This document shows, one piece after another, positions 18,904 to 29,676 of a stretch of DNA of 64,000 bases; position 1 is the first letter of the stretch, and each line of letters starts with the position of its first letter. The DNA lies in NCBI GenBank assembly GCA_021495925.1, contig JAKEKT010000117.1, positions 33,189-97,188 of the forward strand, given 5' to 3'. The notes under the pieces are model-generated. The model had not been told where the DNA came from. It saw only the letters and a program-made list of their open reading frames with translations, and ran no database searches. The position numbers were made by a program, and so were the translations under genes. This DNA is from Diplodia intermedia (Eukaryota > Ascomycota > Dothideomycetes > Botryosphaeriales > Botryosphaeriaceae).

Positions 18904-21171
18904 TTAGCAGAAGATCGACGACTTGGTCCTCTCCGTTTCTCTGTTGGCGTTGTGTAGATGCTGTGTGACGTCCAACACGGTCACAACGTGCTCATACGTC
19001 AACGCCGTCTCCTTCCGCGACGCCAGCAGCTGGGCCGTCTTGAGGACGTTCTTGATCTGCCGGCCATTCATGTTCATGAGGGACAGCGAATCCAGCTGCC
19101 GGTCGGTGATGGCGTGTTTCTCGGGCGACGCCGCCAGGAAGTTCTTCCACACGGTGAGCCGGGAGCCGACGCTGAGCTCGGGGTACTCGAGCGAGATGTG
19201 GATGCGGGACTGGAAGGCGGCGTCGAACGTCTGCACGCGGTTCGTGGTCAGGAACATGATGCCCTCGTAGTACTCCAGGATCCGCAGGAAGATGGTGACC
19301 AGCTTGTTGCGCTCCAGCTCGTGCAGCGAGCGCTCCTCCAGGAACACGTCCGCCTCGTCGAGCAGCAGGATGGCGTTCCACTTGGTGCACATCTCCAGGA
19401 TGTCCGATAGCTTCTCCTCCACCGAGCCCGGATCCAGGCCGAGGTCGCCGGCGGACATCATGTACAGCGGAACGCGCATTTCCTCGGCAACCGACTCGGC
19501 CGTGAGCGTCTTTCCGACACCGGGAGGCCCGCAGAGCAGGAGAATGATGCCCTTGCCCTTGCCCTCGATGACGTCGTCGAACGAGGCCTTCACCCTGCGC
19601 TGCGTCTCGGTGAATCCAAGGATCAGCTCCTTTTGGTTGGCCGGCAGCACCAGAGACTCAAACGCGTTCGTCTGCCATTCGATCTCGCGCACGCTGTTGA
19701 CGAACAAGTTCAGCCACTGTTTCGATTTGAGGGAGTAGCCTCGAAGCAAGGGGGTGGCGATGAGCTTCTGCTCCTCGGTCAGAGGCGGACGCTGCGACTC
19801 CTCATTCTCGTCATCGAAATCGCCATCGCAGGGCATGCCATCGTACTGAACTTCAGAGCCGCAGTAAGAGTCGTTGTCGCTGCAGTCGCCATCGTCGTTG
19901 CCGTCAGCCTCGTCACCGGAAGTGTCGGCAATACCTGCAGATGTCGTTGGCTTGTCCGTCAGAGGATTGGTGTAGATGGCAAAGTTGGGCTCGAAGCGGT
20001 TCCAGCCGTACGTATCAATGACCACGCGGCCCTTGATGTTGTACTTCTGCCTCTTGCCCCAACTGTCCTCCTTCCATGCGAGACCATGGTATCCCTTGTA
20101 GTGCGAGCCTGCGAGGGCCTCGAACTTGGCGCCTCTCTCCAACAGCCTCTTGCGCAGAGCCTCGGAGTCCTGGTGATACTCAATCGGATACGCGGCAAGC
20201 TGATGGATAGGCTTGGTGCCTGTGTAGCCGAGGATCTTGATGTTCAAGCTGCTTGTACCGAACTGCGTCCCATTCCAATCGACGTATTTGCAGCGTACAT
20301 AAAAGCAGGGCCTCTGGTGGTCGTCACAGCCGTATCGGGTATCGGAGAGCTTCAAGGCAGTCTCCTGGCCGTCATTGCGGCAGTAGACTATGGCGCCAGG
20401 CTGGAATAGGGTCCACAGATGCTCGTAGGTCATGACGCCCTTGGAGATCAAGTCCTGGGACGACTCGATGGTTTCCTTGAACTCGGAATTCAACACGTCG
20501 AGGAGGATCTTGGCGTGTTCCTTGGTCGTCCGCTCATCTTCCGACTTCGACTCCGGGTCCAGCTTGTCGATTGCACGCTTCAGCTCGGGCCATCTGTGGA
20601 TGAGCGGCTGGAAACGACCGTCGAACTCCAACCGCTTCAAGCCAGCAGTCACGCCGGGGTAGCCCTTGAGGACGCGCTCAAGGAGCTTCTTCAAGAGTGG
20701 ACTCTGGATGACGATGGAGTGCATCTCCAGGACCTTTCGAGGGTCGTTGTACACCTTGACGTTGCGCACGAGGAGTGCCCATTTCGCCGTCTCGGCGTTC
20801 TCAACGGGCTTGCCGATGTCCTTGGGAGGCTCGTTTTCCCAGATGAAGCGACCGCGCTTGTCTTCCTTGCCGGAGTAGAGGTGCTTCAGGCCGGGTGACA
20901 TGCCGACCTTGGAAGGGTCCAAGGTTTCTGCCGCCTTGTCCTCCTTTTTGACCTCCTCTTTCTCGTCTTTCTCGTCCTTGGCCTCGCCATCTTCGCTCTT
21001 CTTCTCGTCAGTCTCTGCCGCCTTCTCACCGTTTGCTACCGTCTCGGTTGAGTTCCTGCAACAACAGCAGCAGTGTGTGGTGTTCTTGGCGCTGTGTTTC
21101 TGTGCCTGCGTCGCCGCCTTCGGAGCATCAGCATCCTCAGACGAGGAGCTGTCGTACATGTGCGGCGCCAT
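18904..21171 (-). CDS. AAA+ ATPase with N-terminal DUF7025-type domain
   Basis: Single exon of 755 residues from the ATG at 21171 (MAPHMYDSSSSEDADAP); an in-frame ATG 13 codons upstream is possible. The N-terminus has a run of five Cys at residues 34-38 and then a long Lys/Glu tract. A conserved fungal region follows (LWTLFQPGAIVYCR to VVIDTYGWNRF, DUF7025 type), then an acidic linker and one C-terminal AAA domain. The ATPase elements are intact: Walker A GPPGVGKT at about 544, Walker B ILLLDEAD at about 600, sensor TTNR at about 639 and an arginine-finger-like FQSRIH. Paralogues are abundant in Pezizomycotina and mostly unstudied, so the remodelled substrate is unknown. The poly-Cys cluster could be palmitoylated or bind metal (inference). 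Confidence 0.9.
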   Translation of the reverse strand: MAPHMYDSSSSEDADAPKAATQAQKHSAKNTTHCCCCCRNSTETVANGEKAAETDEKKSEDGEAKDEKDEKEEVKKEDKAAETLDPSKVGMSPGLKHLYSGKEDKRGRFIWENEPPKDIGKPVENAETAKWALLVRNVKVYNDPRKVLEMHSIVIQSPLLKKLLERVLKGYPGVTAGLKRLEFDGRFQPLIHRWPELKRAIDKLDPESKSEDERTTKEHAKILLDVLNSEFKETIESSQDLISKGVMTYEHLWTLFQPGAIVYCRNDGQETALKLSDTRYGCDDHQRPCFYVRCKYVDWNGTQFGTSSLNIKILGYTGTKPIHQLAAYPIEYHQDSEALRKRLLERGAKFEALAGSHYKGYHGLAWKEDSWGKRQKYNIKGRVVIDTYGWNRFEPNFAIYTNPLTDKPTTSAGIADTSGDEADGNDDGDCSDNDSYCGSEVQYDGMPCDGDFDDENEESQRPPLTEEQKLIATPLLRGYSLKSKQWLNLFVNSVREIEWQTNAFESLVLPANQKELILGFTETQRRVKASFDDVIEGKGKGIILLLCGPPGVGKTLTAESVAEEMRVPLYMMSAGDLGLDPGSVEEKLSDILEMCTKWNAILLLDEADVFLEERSLHELERNKLVTIFLRILEYYEGIMFLTTNRVQTFDAAFQSRIHISLEYPELSVGSRLTVWKNFLAASPEKHAITDRQLDSLSLMNMNGRQIKNVLKTAQLLASRKETALTYEHVVTVLDVTQHLHNANRETERTKSSIFC

Positions 21172-22998
21172 GGTGAGGGGGTTTCCCTTCGAACCAAGGC
21201 TCGGGGTCAAAGGTTGGGAGAGTCAAGTGATGTGCTGACTACAGGAGTGCAGCGTATGGAGTGGAGGATGGAAGTGAGGTAGTGAGAGAGTGGTACTGCG
21301 CGCGCCCTTTTCTGTCTGACAGGCGGTGGAGCGGCAAAGAGTCATCGATGGAGCAGAAAGCGGGTTGTCGCCGATGCTACTCTTTTAAGGACACCGCTGC
21401 TGCTGCCTGCCTTAGATCTGAACATCAAACACGCGGAAGACACGAGGCTGAGCAGCGCGAGCACCAGCGCGCCCACGCGGGCCATCCAATGAGGCGGGCG
21501 GCGTACGGCTTAGCGCTGCTTGTTGCCTGGCGCTATCCACCAGCGACGCAGATGAGGCTGAGGCGGGGTCTTCTGAGAGGCAGCAGCAAACCGAGCATCG
21601 CCCGTCTCACGCTGCCAACTGGCGCAGGCTGCAGCTAGGACAAGCTACATGCCACATGCAATGACAAGCGACAGGTCAAACCTTCGGGGACGGCCCCAGT
21701 AGTGCCGCTGCGGGTGAGCTCGAATACATCAGCAACGGCAGGCGCCATGGAACACGGCCAATGACACCGCTGCAAGAGGTACGCCGTGGTACGCCGTGGT
21801 ACATGACGAGTGACGTTGGCTGGCTGGCTGCTGCCTTGCAACGGACAAGTGGCAGTGCGGACTCCAGCCACAGCGGCGCCACAGCGAGAGGTCAAGGTGG
21901 GGGACTGCGAGTGCCGGCCGACCTAGGCATGTCCTCGCGATATCGCATGAATCCCATGCTGCATGTATTTGTACAAGCCTCCAATCTCGCATCCATGTTC
22001 GGATCTCTGCTTGCACCCCCGTGCAGCGCGCGTCGCGGGGCACAGAAGGCTCAAATCGATGCCGGGATCGGGGTCAGGACGAGGGCCCGTGTGCCCGAAG
22101 ATGCTGTCTCACCACGAGCAACCAGAATTACTCACGCCGTGCCGGCCGGCGGCGGTCAGAAGGCATGTGTTGTTGAGGTGCGGCGGCTCCAGTGCCGGCT
22201 GTCCACGTTGGACGTCGTACGAGACGCACCCTTCTCCAGAGCCCCCGTCTCAGGTCCCTTGCCGCGATTGTGCCATGGCGCGGTGGAGACATCCGGGGTG
22301 CCAGCAGCATCTTATACCGCGAGCCGTGCTGAGCCATTTCCCCCGTCCCATGCCGGTGCGACGCTACAAGGCGCGGGCACGGTCCGGCCCAGTCAAAGGG
22401 CAGCGCGCGCACGCCATGCTGCAAGGTCCGCGGGGCCGGCGACGAGCCCTTTTCCCGTGCATGAAGAAGGCCCAAAATTGCGAGACGGCGACGGCTAAGC
22501 CGATTGGAGCAGCCGGGGGCTTCTAGAAGCCGTGAGCCGCGGCTGGCTCGAAGCGGCAGCGGACCAGCGGCGGCCGGTCAGCATCAAGCCGGGACGAAAC
22601 CCGCCATCACAGTCACAGAGCTCAAGGGCCGATAGACGGGTTGCACGAGCGCGGGCTAGGGCGTGGGCAGAGGCGTATCAGCGCCGCTAGAGCAGGGCAG
22701 GGCTCTCGCTGCGCTGGGCTGCTGCAGGCCGCGGGCGCCACGGCAGGCTGGTGGTGTGCCCGCTCAGAGACAGCCGGCCCCCGTCCCACAAAAATGCAGT
22801 CTGACTCTGGGCCGCGCTGCGCTCGCGTCGCCCGGCCCGCGCGACTTGCCCGCCGCGGCTTAGCGAGGCGCCCGGCCGTGAATTTCGTGCCAGAACCCTG
22901 AGAAGCTTGACGCACAAGCAGCAGTCACTCCTCTCCCCGCTGATATTACTAGCCAGCCCGCCACCGCCCGCCGCTCCCTCTCCTTCTTCTCCTTCACG
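21172..22998. other. Divergent promoter region, AAA ATPase / APRT
   Basis: Separates two divergently transcribed genes. GC-rich with scattered short frames; pyrimidine-rich (CTTCTTCTCCTTC) just before the APRT start. No other feature recognised. Confidence 0.5.
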
Positions 22999-23719
22999 AT
23001 GAGCAATCCCACCGCGACCAGCGCCCACCCGCCTGCCAGCGCGCCCGACCCGACCATCAACGCCGATGCCGCCCAAAGAAGGCTCTCCGCCGCCGCTGCC
23101 GCCGGCGCCGCCGAACTCGCCCATCTTAAAGTAAACCTGCGCAAGGCGCTGCGCCAGTTCCCCGACTTCCCCACGCCCGGCATCCTGTTCGAGGACATCC
23201 TGCCCATCTTCGCCGACGCCGACCTGCACCAGAAGCTCGTGCGCGCCCTCGAGCTGCACGTCTCCAAGAACTACGCCCAGAAGCCCGACGTCATTGTCGG
23301 CCTCGAGGCCCGCGGCTTCCTGTTCGGCCCCAGCCTGGCGCTGGCCCTGGGCGCCGCCTTCGTGCCCGTCCGCAAGCAGGGCAAGCTGCCGGGCCCGACC
23401 GAGACGGCCGGCTACCAGAAGGAGTACGGCGAGGACTTCTTCCAGATGCAGGCCGACGCCATCAAGCCCGGCCAGAAGGCCATCATTGTCGACGACATCA
23501 TTGCGACGGGTAAGTGCGGGCGCGCGCCCACCTGACAACGCGTGCTAAAGACGTGCGACAGGCGGGTCTGCGGCGGCGGCCGGCGACCTGGTCAAGCGCC
23601 TCGGCGGCGACCTCGTGGGCTACCTCTTCATCCTCGAACTCGACTTCCTCAAGGGCCGCGACAAGCTCGACGCGCCCGTCTACACGCTGCTGTCGGGGCA
23701 GGAGGAAAAGTCGGCGTAG
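22999..23719 (+). CDS. APT1: Adenine phosphoribosyltransferase
   Basis: APRT converts adenine and PRPP to AMP and pyrophosphate in cytosolic purine salvage. Two exons (22999-23509 and 23562-23719) give 222 residues; the 52-base intron splits the codon of the PRPP-binding motif. Joined, the motif reads IIVDDIIATGG (about residues 161-171), the signature of type I phosphoribosyltransferases. Upstream, FPDFPTPGILFEDILPI and GLEARGFLFGP are family-typical. The catalytic core is standard in length; an Ala/Pro-rich N-terminal extension of about 40 residues precedes it. The start is the first ATG after a pyrimidine-rich leader. Confidence 0.95.
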
Positions 23720-24237
23720 ACATTGGCGGCTGAGACTTTTTTCGACCGATCCCGAATGCGCCCGAAGCGCCCGACCACCTCCAGGCCCGGCCTGCCTCTA
23801 GCTGCATATCCTTGACACGTCACAATTTAAAAAGAAAAAAATAGTCCTGGCGGCTGTCGGGCCGCGGGCGACGGCAGCCTGCTTTCCACTGGTTTCTTAA
23901 GGCTGACGAAGGGGGGGCGTGCGGAGGGGAAAGTTTGCCGGGGTTGTGAGATAGGAACTTTTTCTGGCGTCGGAGGGGCATCCGCCCGCTATCTGTGCAG
24001 CGTTCGCGCCGCCATTCTGCATTGTTTCACCATACGTCTGGATTTTCTTGAGCAGCCCTCGGCCATTGAGTGGCTGCGCCGTTTGCACGAATAGCAAGAC
24101 CTCATTGTTTGTTGAAAATAAAAAGTAAGTTTGGATCTGGCCAGCGTTATCGGCCGTGGTCGGCAATCTCTCGTGAGCACCCCGCCATGCCCCGCCAAAA
24201 ACCCGGCGCCGGAGGGCTGCTGTGACTCTTCGGCATC
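23720..24237. other. Spacer APRT / RidA
   Basis: 3' region of APRT (AT-rich patch near 23826-23842) and promoter of the RidA gene. No gene seen. Confidence 0.5.
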
Positions 24238-25034
24238 ATGCTCCAACGCACAACAACACTGCGCCTGCTCTCACGCCCTCGCATCTTCTACGCAGCACGT
24301 CCGCTCCGCCAATTGCTCCCTCCATCTCAATTGCACGCTCGCCAGCCAACCCGCAACATGTCTGACATGCAGAAGATCTTTACCGCCAAGGCCTGCCCTC
24401 GTAAGCTCCTCCTGCAAGACGCCAAACAGCCTTCGCTCCAGCTAACGCACCCCAAACAGCCGCCGGTCCTTACGTACGTTCTTACAACCCTCCGATTCTC
24501 CCGCTGCGCACAAGCATGTGCTCGCATTGAAGCTCAGTCCGCCGGCTGCCGCCGCCTCTGCCCGCTTACGCACCTCCGTTCGCACGTACCGGCCACGCCG
24601 CTGACGCAGCCTATCTTCTAGTCCCAAGCCGTGCAGGTCGGTCAGCAAATCTTCGTGTCGGGCCAGATCCCGGCCGATACCCAGGGCAACCTGATCGAGG
24701 GCAGCATTGGCCAGAAGACTGAGGCCTGCTGCAACAACATCATTGCCATCCTCCAGGAGGCCGGCTCTGATATCACTCGCGTGTTCAAAGTGCGTCCGTG
24801 ATAAGCCATCCGCCCATTGCGGCATACACACATGTGAAGAACGAGTGCTGACGGGCGGGGATTTGCGGTCAGGTCAACGTCTTCCTGGACGACATGGCCA
24901 ACTTCGGCGAGATGAACGGCGTGTACGAGAAGTTCTTCGCCCACAAGCCGGCCAGGAGCTGCGTTGCCGTCAAGCAGCTTCCCAAGGGTGTCCCAGTCGA
25001 GATTGAGTGCATTGCTCTCGCTGGCAAGGCTTAA
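24238..25034 (+). CDS. RidA/YjgF/UK114 family enamine-imine deaminase, probably mitochondrial
   Basis: RidA proteins hydrolyse reactive 2-aminoacrylate and related enamine/imine intermediates and protect PLP enzymes; the yeast relatives are Mmf1 and Hmf1. Four exons give 168 residues: 24238-24400, 24460-24473, 24622-24789 and 24873-25034. Exon 2 is a 14-base microexon that supplies the conserved PAGPY segment. Without it the frame and the ACPPAGPYSQAV motif are lost. FVSGQIPAD, CCNNIIAILQEAG and the end VPVEIECIALAGKA are diagnostic. Residues 1-40 are Arg-rich without acidic residues (MLQRTTTLRLLSRPR), as in a mitochondrial presequence. The internal ATG at 24358 would give a cytosolic form of the usual 128-residue length, so dual targeting from one gene is plausible. 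All three introns have GCTRAC branch sites. Confidence 0.93.
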
Positions 25035-25484
25035 GCAATTTGCTGGAGACACCATGGTCGCCTAGGCAATTGGTAGCTCGGGTCCCTGACAGGACGTTTG
25101 GGATCTGCAATAAAAATGAACACAAGAAGCAATTGAGCCAATGACAGGTCGTATCTGGTCTTCGTGATGCATTTCCTATGAAGTGAATGCTGAGCCCTAC
25201 AGGCTCCTCGGGCTCCTCAGCTCTAGCTACCCCTCCATGCGTGTGCCAGATTGAAGGTGAACAGGCAGTAGATCGCCGGGTGCGATGCTGGCGTATGGCG
25301 CGGGACGTCAGCGCCAAGCAAAGCGCATCAACACCGCGCGCGCATCACCTCCGAGGGCCACCACATCGTTCACCCGCAATCGACCGTCCAATCCCGCTCA
25401 CCCACCGCGATCCTCTCCTCCGTTCCCCTCCCCCCCGCTCGCTGCCGAACCCTCTCTGTAACCCCCGCAACCACCGCAGCAACC
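25035..25484. other. Spacer RidA / Y14
   Basis: Short 3' region of RidA and a C-rich promoter/leader for the Y14 gene (CCTCCCCCCCGCTCG-like). Nothing else seen. Confidence 0.5.
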
Positions 25485-26069
25485 ATGGCCGACGCCGAGA
25501 TGGACGTCGACGTTCAGCCCGCCGAGACCAAGGGCAGCAGCGAGGCGCGCACCAAGGACGACGCCGTGGCGGTGCGCTCGATCGAGGGCTGGATCATCAT
25601 CATCACCAACGTCCACGAGGAGGCCAGCGAGGAGGACCTGACGGACATGTTTGGCGAGTTTGGCGAGATCAAGAACCTACATGTCAACCTGGATCGCCGT
25701 ACCGGTTATGTCAAGGTGCGTCTCGTCTCTCACCAGCGGATCGCATCCCGTCTGCCTCAAGAAAAAAAAAAGAATTGGAGAATGGGGAGGCTGACTGTGT
25801 TTCTTATTTTTGCGCAGGGCTACGTGCTGGTCGAGTATCCGACCATGGCCGAGGCGAAGGCCGCCATCGAAGGCGCCGACGGCAAGACGCTGCTCGACCA
25901 GAACATCGCGGTCGACTACGCCTTCGTGCGCCCGCCGCCGAAGCAGGCGGGCGGCCCCCGTGGCGGCGGCCGTGGACGCGGCAGGCCGAGGAGCAGGAGT
26001 CCCGAGGACCGCGAGCGCGGCGGCCGCAGTAGGAGCCCGGAGGATGTCATGAGGGACGACGCCGAATGA
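25485..26069 (+). CDS. Y14/RBM8A-like RNA-binding protein (exon junction complex)
   Basis: Y14 heterodimerises with Mago and stays on spliced mRNA upstream of exon junctions. Two exons (25485-25715 and 25818-26069) give 160 residues. One RRM covers about residues 36-113, with RNP2-like IIIITNVH and RNP1-like GYVKGYVLVEY; the intron falls directly between the two halves of this strand. The sequences GWIIIITNVHEEASEEDL and FGEFGEIKNLHVNLDRRTGY are typical of Y14. The C-terminus is an Arg/Gly and Arg/Ser tail with two SRSPED repeats, likely phosphorylated. The 102-base intron is a multiple of three and stop-free; retention would insert 34 residues into the RRM and presumably break it. Confidence 0.93.
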   Translation: MADAEMDVDVQPAETKGSSEARTKDDAVAVRSIEGWIIIITNVHEEASEEDLTDMFGEFGEIKNLHVNLDRRTGYVKVRLVSHQRIASRLPQEKKKNWRMGRLTVFLIFAQGYVLVEYPTMAEAKAAIEGADGKTLLDQNIAVDYAFVRPPPKQAGGPRGGGRGRGRPRSRSPEDRERGGRSRSPEDVMRDDAE

Positions 26070-27576
26070 ACGGCGGGAAGTGGACACGAGCGAACGCGCA
26101 TACCCGGGCTTTGGCTTAAGCAATTGGTGGGCGAGATGGGTGACGGGGGGACACATTGCAGCAAGGAAGCTGAAGGCGTGAGGTATGGGGGACCTTGGAA
26201 TGCACAATATACCACGGGTCTTCGTCCAAAATGGGTAATATCAATCTAAAAAGCATGCTGCCGGCTTGTCTCTTGATGAGCTGGTCTTTCGACCGTTCAA
26301 CAGTAAGCCGCACCTTTCTTGCTTTTATCCCCGCAGTGGAGGCAACAGCTAACCTGAGATCAGACACCCAGACGATGAGCATCTATTTGAGATCATTCAC
26401 GCGCTTGCATTAGCAGTTGGATATGGAACCCTGGCTCTGATGAAAATACAAACAAAACAGTGCTGCTTCTGGAGCCACAGCCAGCGGGCGGCGTCACCAC
26501 ACGGTGCAAGTTTTTGTCATTACTATGCTCACAGTACTCAAGCAAATGCATTACCAGCGGACAGGCTGATGGGGAGACGTTCAGTGGCACGGACAAGTCA
26601 CTGTGGACTACGTGAGGCAGTGTGCACGTCTGGATAAATTGACCGTGACCAATGGCAGGAGCTGCAGTCCACAGACTTCGGCACTTGAGATGAACCCATG
26701 CGCTTTAGAACCGGCGTCAATACAGCAGGGATATTGTACGAGATTTGTCAAGGCCAAGACATCACAAGTGATAAGAGGCTTGGAGTTGATGGAAGCTCTG
26801 ACTGGACCAGCAGGTTTCACGACAACACCACCTCAATGCTCAGGGCGCCTCCGAAAACAGGGGTCATGGACCGCGCAGTGTCTTAGCTGCACACCCTGTC
26901 GCAGCAGATCGATAATGCACCAAGGCGGCGCGGGCTCCCGGCACACAACGACCCCGCATCTGTTGAGATGCACGGGACAGCAGGCAAAACGGAACACGGA
27001 CGTCGACTGGTGTTGACGGACAAGGATCGCTTGAGGTCGATGAAAGGCTGAAGGAATCTCAACGGCAGCAGTCAGCTGAGCATTGGCCGCGGCAGCTCCC
27101 CACATGACCCGGCAGCGCTTCTCGCGTGGCTTGCGGCTGCGATTGCGGGGAAAGCCATCGGGTTCAACGGCCTTCAAGTTGCCGTCTGGACATTATTGCT
27201 GAGACGAGGGGCCGCGCAGGGCTCTTCCATGACGTAGACGCCAATCACGACGCCGCGCGGCTTGTGGGTTTCAGCCGCAAAAGGAGTTGTCTGTTTGCTG
27301 CGGGGAAGTGTCGCGACTCGCGGGCGCAAGCGAGCGACAGCAGCTACGGACATCCTTGCCGCCTCAGCTCAGGGCCACCACACTACCACCTGAGCCTCCT
27401 CGACGCAGGAACGCCGAGAGGCCTCTCACTTCACCAGCCTCTTCTCTCTCAGCCTGCTGCCCGGCGCCGCCTCTGTAGCCTCATGCCCACTTCCCCCTGC
27501 TGAACTGCTCGCTCGCTACTTCCCCCCAGCTCTCTCATCTTATCGCCGGTCACTGCAGCTCCAATCTCGCGACGTC
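26070..27576. other. Spacer Y14 / GH76
   Basis: No gene, tRNA or repeat recognised. The last 250 bases are C/T-rich and look like promoter and leader of the GH76 gene. Confidence 0.5.
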
Positions 27577-29676
27577 ATGCATTCGCGATTGCGACAGAAC
27601 GCCTTCCTCCAACGCTGCAACGCCCTCCTTTCTCTTGCTCTCCTCCTGATCGCCCTGCTCCACACGCCCGTCAATGCGACCGTCAGCCGCGACGCACCAT
27701 CGTGGTCACGCGACATCGCCGAAGCCGCCGCCGACGGCGCTCAGAAGCCATTTGAGCATGGCAGCCCCGCCGCGCCGACCGACAGCGCCACGACGCCTCC
27801 AGCGGGCGGCGGCGGGGAGGCGCGCTGGCCGCTGAACCCGCTGGAGGAGCTGCACAAGGCGCTGGAGACGATGCAGTCGCGCTACTTCGAGCTGTGGCTG
27901 GGCCAGTGGCCGTCGGCCATCGACTGGACGGCGGCCGTCATGGCGACGTTCGTGTCGGCGACGCTGCACTCGCTGACGCGGTCGCTCGAGTACGTCGTGC
28001 TGCCGCTGCCGGCGGGCGCGGAGGTCGAGGGGCAGCGCGTCGAGAACGAGATCGGCCGGTACTTTTCGCAGTCGGTGGCCTACTACTTCGGCGAGGACGC
28101 CTTCAGCCTGCGGATGCAGGCGTACGACGACATGCTGTGGGTCGTGCTGGGCTGGCTGGAGAGCATCAAGTTCATCGACGTGCACACGCACCGCCACTAC
28201 CGCCATGGCGACCACCACGGCCCGCAAGCGGCGGCGGCGGCGGCGGCGCAGCAGTGGTACGGCAAGCAGTTCGCGCCCGGCTTCGCCCACCGCGCCCACA
28301 TCTTCTACGACATCGCCGCCGGCGGCTGGGACACGGAGCTGTGCGGCGGCGGCATGACGTGGAACCCGCGCCTGACGCCGTACAAGAACGCCATCACGAA
28401 CCAGCTCTGGATCTCGGCCTCGATCGGCATGTACCTGTACTTCCCGGGCGACGACAACACGTCCCCGTTCATGGCAACGGCGCAGAACGGCGGCGGTAAT
28501 GAAGATGGGGGATTGCCGACGGCGCGCCCGCACGACCGTCGCTACCTCCAGGCCGCCGTCGACGGGTACGAGTGGCTGCGCGGCAGCAACATGACGAACG
28601 AGCGGGGGCTGTACGTCGACGGCTTCCACATCACCGACTGGGGCAAGAACGGCAGCATCGGCACGGGCAGGTGCGACGAGCGCAACGAGATGACGTACAC
28701 GTACAACCAGGGCGTGCTGCTGTCGGGGCTGCGCGGGCTGTGGGAGGGCACGGGCGAGCGCCGGTACCTGGAGGACGGCCACGAGCTCGTCCGGAACGTC
28801 GTCAAGGCCACGGGGTGGGCGGAGCATGAGAGGAGGAGGAGGAGGGGGAGGGGAGGACGTGGGAATCACGTTCACCGTGACGAGGGGCTGGACGGCAACA
28901 GCGATGACGACTTCGACGCGGACGAAGAGCAAAAGCAAAAGCAGCAAGAAGAAACGGAGAGTTCGAAGAACAAATGGCACGGCATGGGTCGCGGTGGCGT
29001 ACTAGAAGAAGCGTGCGACGCGTCGGCGGGGTGCAGCCAGAACGGGCAGACGTTCAAGGGCATCTTCTTCCACCACCTCACCCTCTTCTGCGAGCCGCTG
29101 CCGCTTCGGCCGCGCAGCCCCGGCGTCACGCACGGCGCCGACGCCGCCACGGCCGCCCTGCACCGCCAGAGCTGCAAGGAGTACGCGCCCTGGGTCGCGC
29201 ACAACGCCCGCGCCGCGCTGAGCACTCGCGACGACGAGGGCAGGTTCGGCATGTGGTGGGGTGCTGCTGCGGCGGAGGCTGATGATGATGGTGTTGTTGA
29301 AACGCCGTCGTTGCCGTTGGGTGCGGTTGATTATAGGAATGATGAGGGCGTGTTGGAGGGCGGGTTGTGGTTGTTGCCACCGATCGGGGATTACGATTGG
29401 AGCGGCGAAGGTGGCGAAGGCGGTCCTGCTGCGTCGGAGGGGCGCGATGGCGGCGGCGGCGGCAGCGGCCTGCCGTCGTTTATGGGGTTTGATCCCGTGG
29501 CGGAAGCTACCGGGAGGGGGAGGGTGGCGGCGGAGAAGCTGGGAGGGAGGGAGAGCGGCGGGGCGGAGGTGAGGGATAAGAATGATAGGGGTAGGGGGCG
29601 GACGGTGGAGACGCAGGGGGGTGGCGTCGCGGTTGTTAGGGCGCTGTGGGAGTTTGTCAATATGTATAGGGAGTGA
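27577..29676 (+). CDS. Secreted GH76 family alpha-1,6-mannanase-like protein
   Basis: Single exon, 699 residues. A signal peptide is clear (MHSRLRQNAFLQRC then a Leu-rich core to about residue 34). The GH76 hallmarks are the paired catalytic aspartates in YDDMLWVVLGWLE (D184-D185), AHIFYDIAAGGWDTELCGGGMTWNP, NAITNQLWI and MTYTYNQGVLLSGL. GH76 enzymes cleave or transglycosylate alpha-1,6-mannan. Fungal Dfg5/Dcw1 relatives attach GPI proteins to the wall, but no C-terminal GPI signal is visible here, so a soluble or wall-associated role is more likely. An Arg/Gly-rich then acidic/Gln-rich insert (about residues 418-468) interrupts the catalytic region. The last 100 residues are Gly-rich with poorer codon bias. 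Confidence 0.92.
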   Translation: MHSRLRQNAFLQRCNALLSLALLLIALLHTPVNATVSRDAPSWSRDIAEAAADGAQKPFEHGSPAAPTDSATTPPAGGGGEARWPLNPLEELHKALETMQSRYFELWLGQWPSAIDWTAAVMATFVSATLHSLTRSLEYVVLPLPAGAEVEGQRVENEIGRYFSQSVAYYFGEDAFSLRMQAYDDMLWVVLGWLESIKFIDVHTHRHYRHGDHHGPQAAAAAAAQQWYGKQFAPGFAHRAHIFYDIAAGGWDTELCGGGMTWNPRLTPYKNAITNQLWISASIGMYLYFPGDDNTSPFMATAQNGGGNEDGGLPTARPHDRRYLQAAVDGYEWLRGSNMTNERGLYVDGFHITDWGKNGSIGTGRCDERNEMTYTYNQGVLLSGLRGLWEGTGERRYLEDGHELVRNVVKATGWAEHERRRRRGRGGRGNHVHRDEGLDGNSDDDFDADEEQKQKQQEETESSKNKWHGMGRGGVLEEACDASAGCSQNGQTFKGIFFHHLTLFCEPLPLRPRSPGVTHGADAATAALHRQSCKEYAPWVAHNARAALSTRDDEGRFGMWWGAAAAEADDDGVVETPSLPLGAVDYRNDEGVLEGGLWLLPPIGDYDWSGEGGEGGPAASEGRDGGGGGSGLPSFMGFDPVAEATGRGRVAAEKLGGRESGGAEVRDKNDRGRGRTVETQGGGVAVVRALWEFVNMYRE

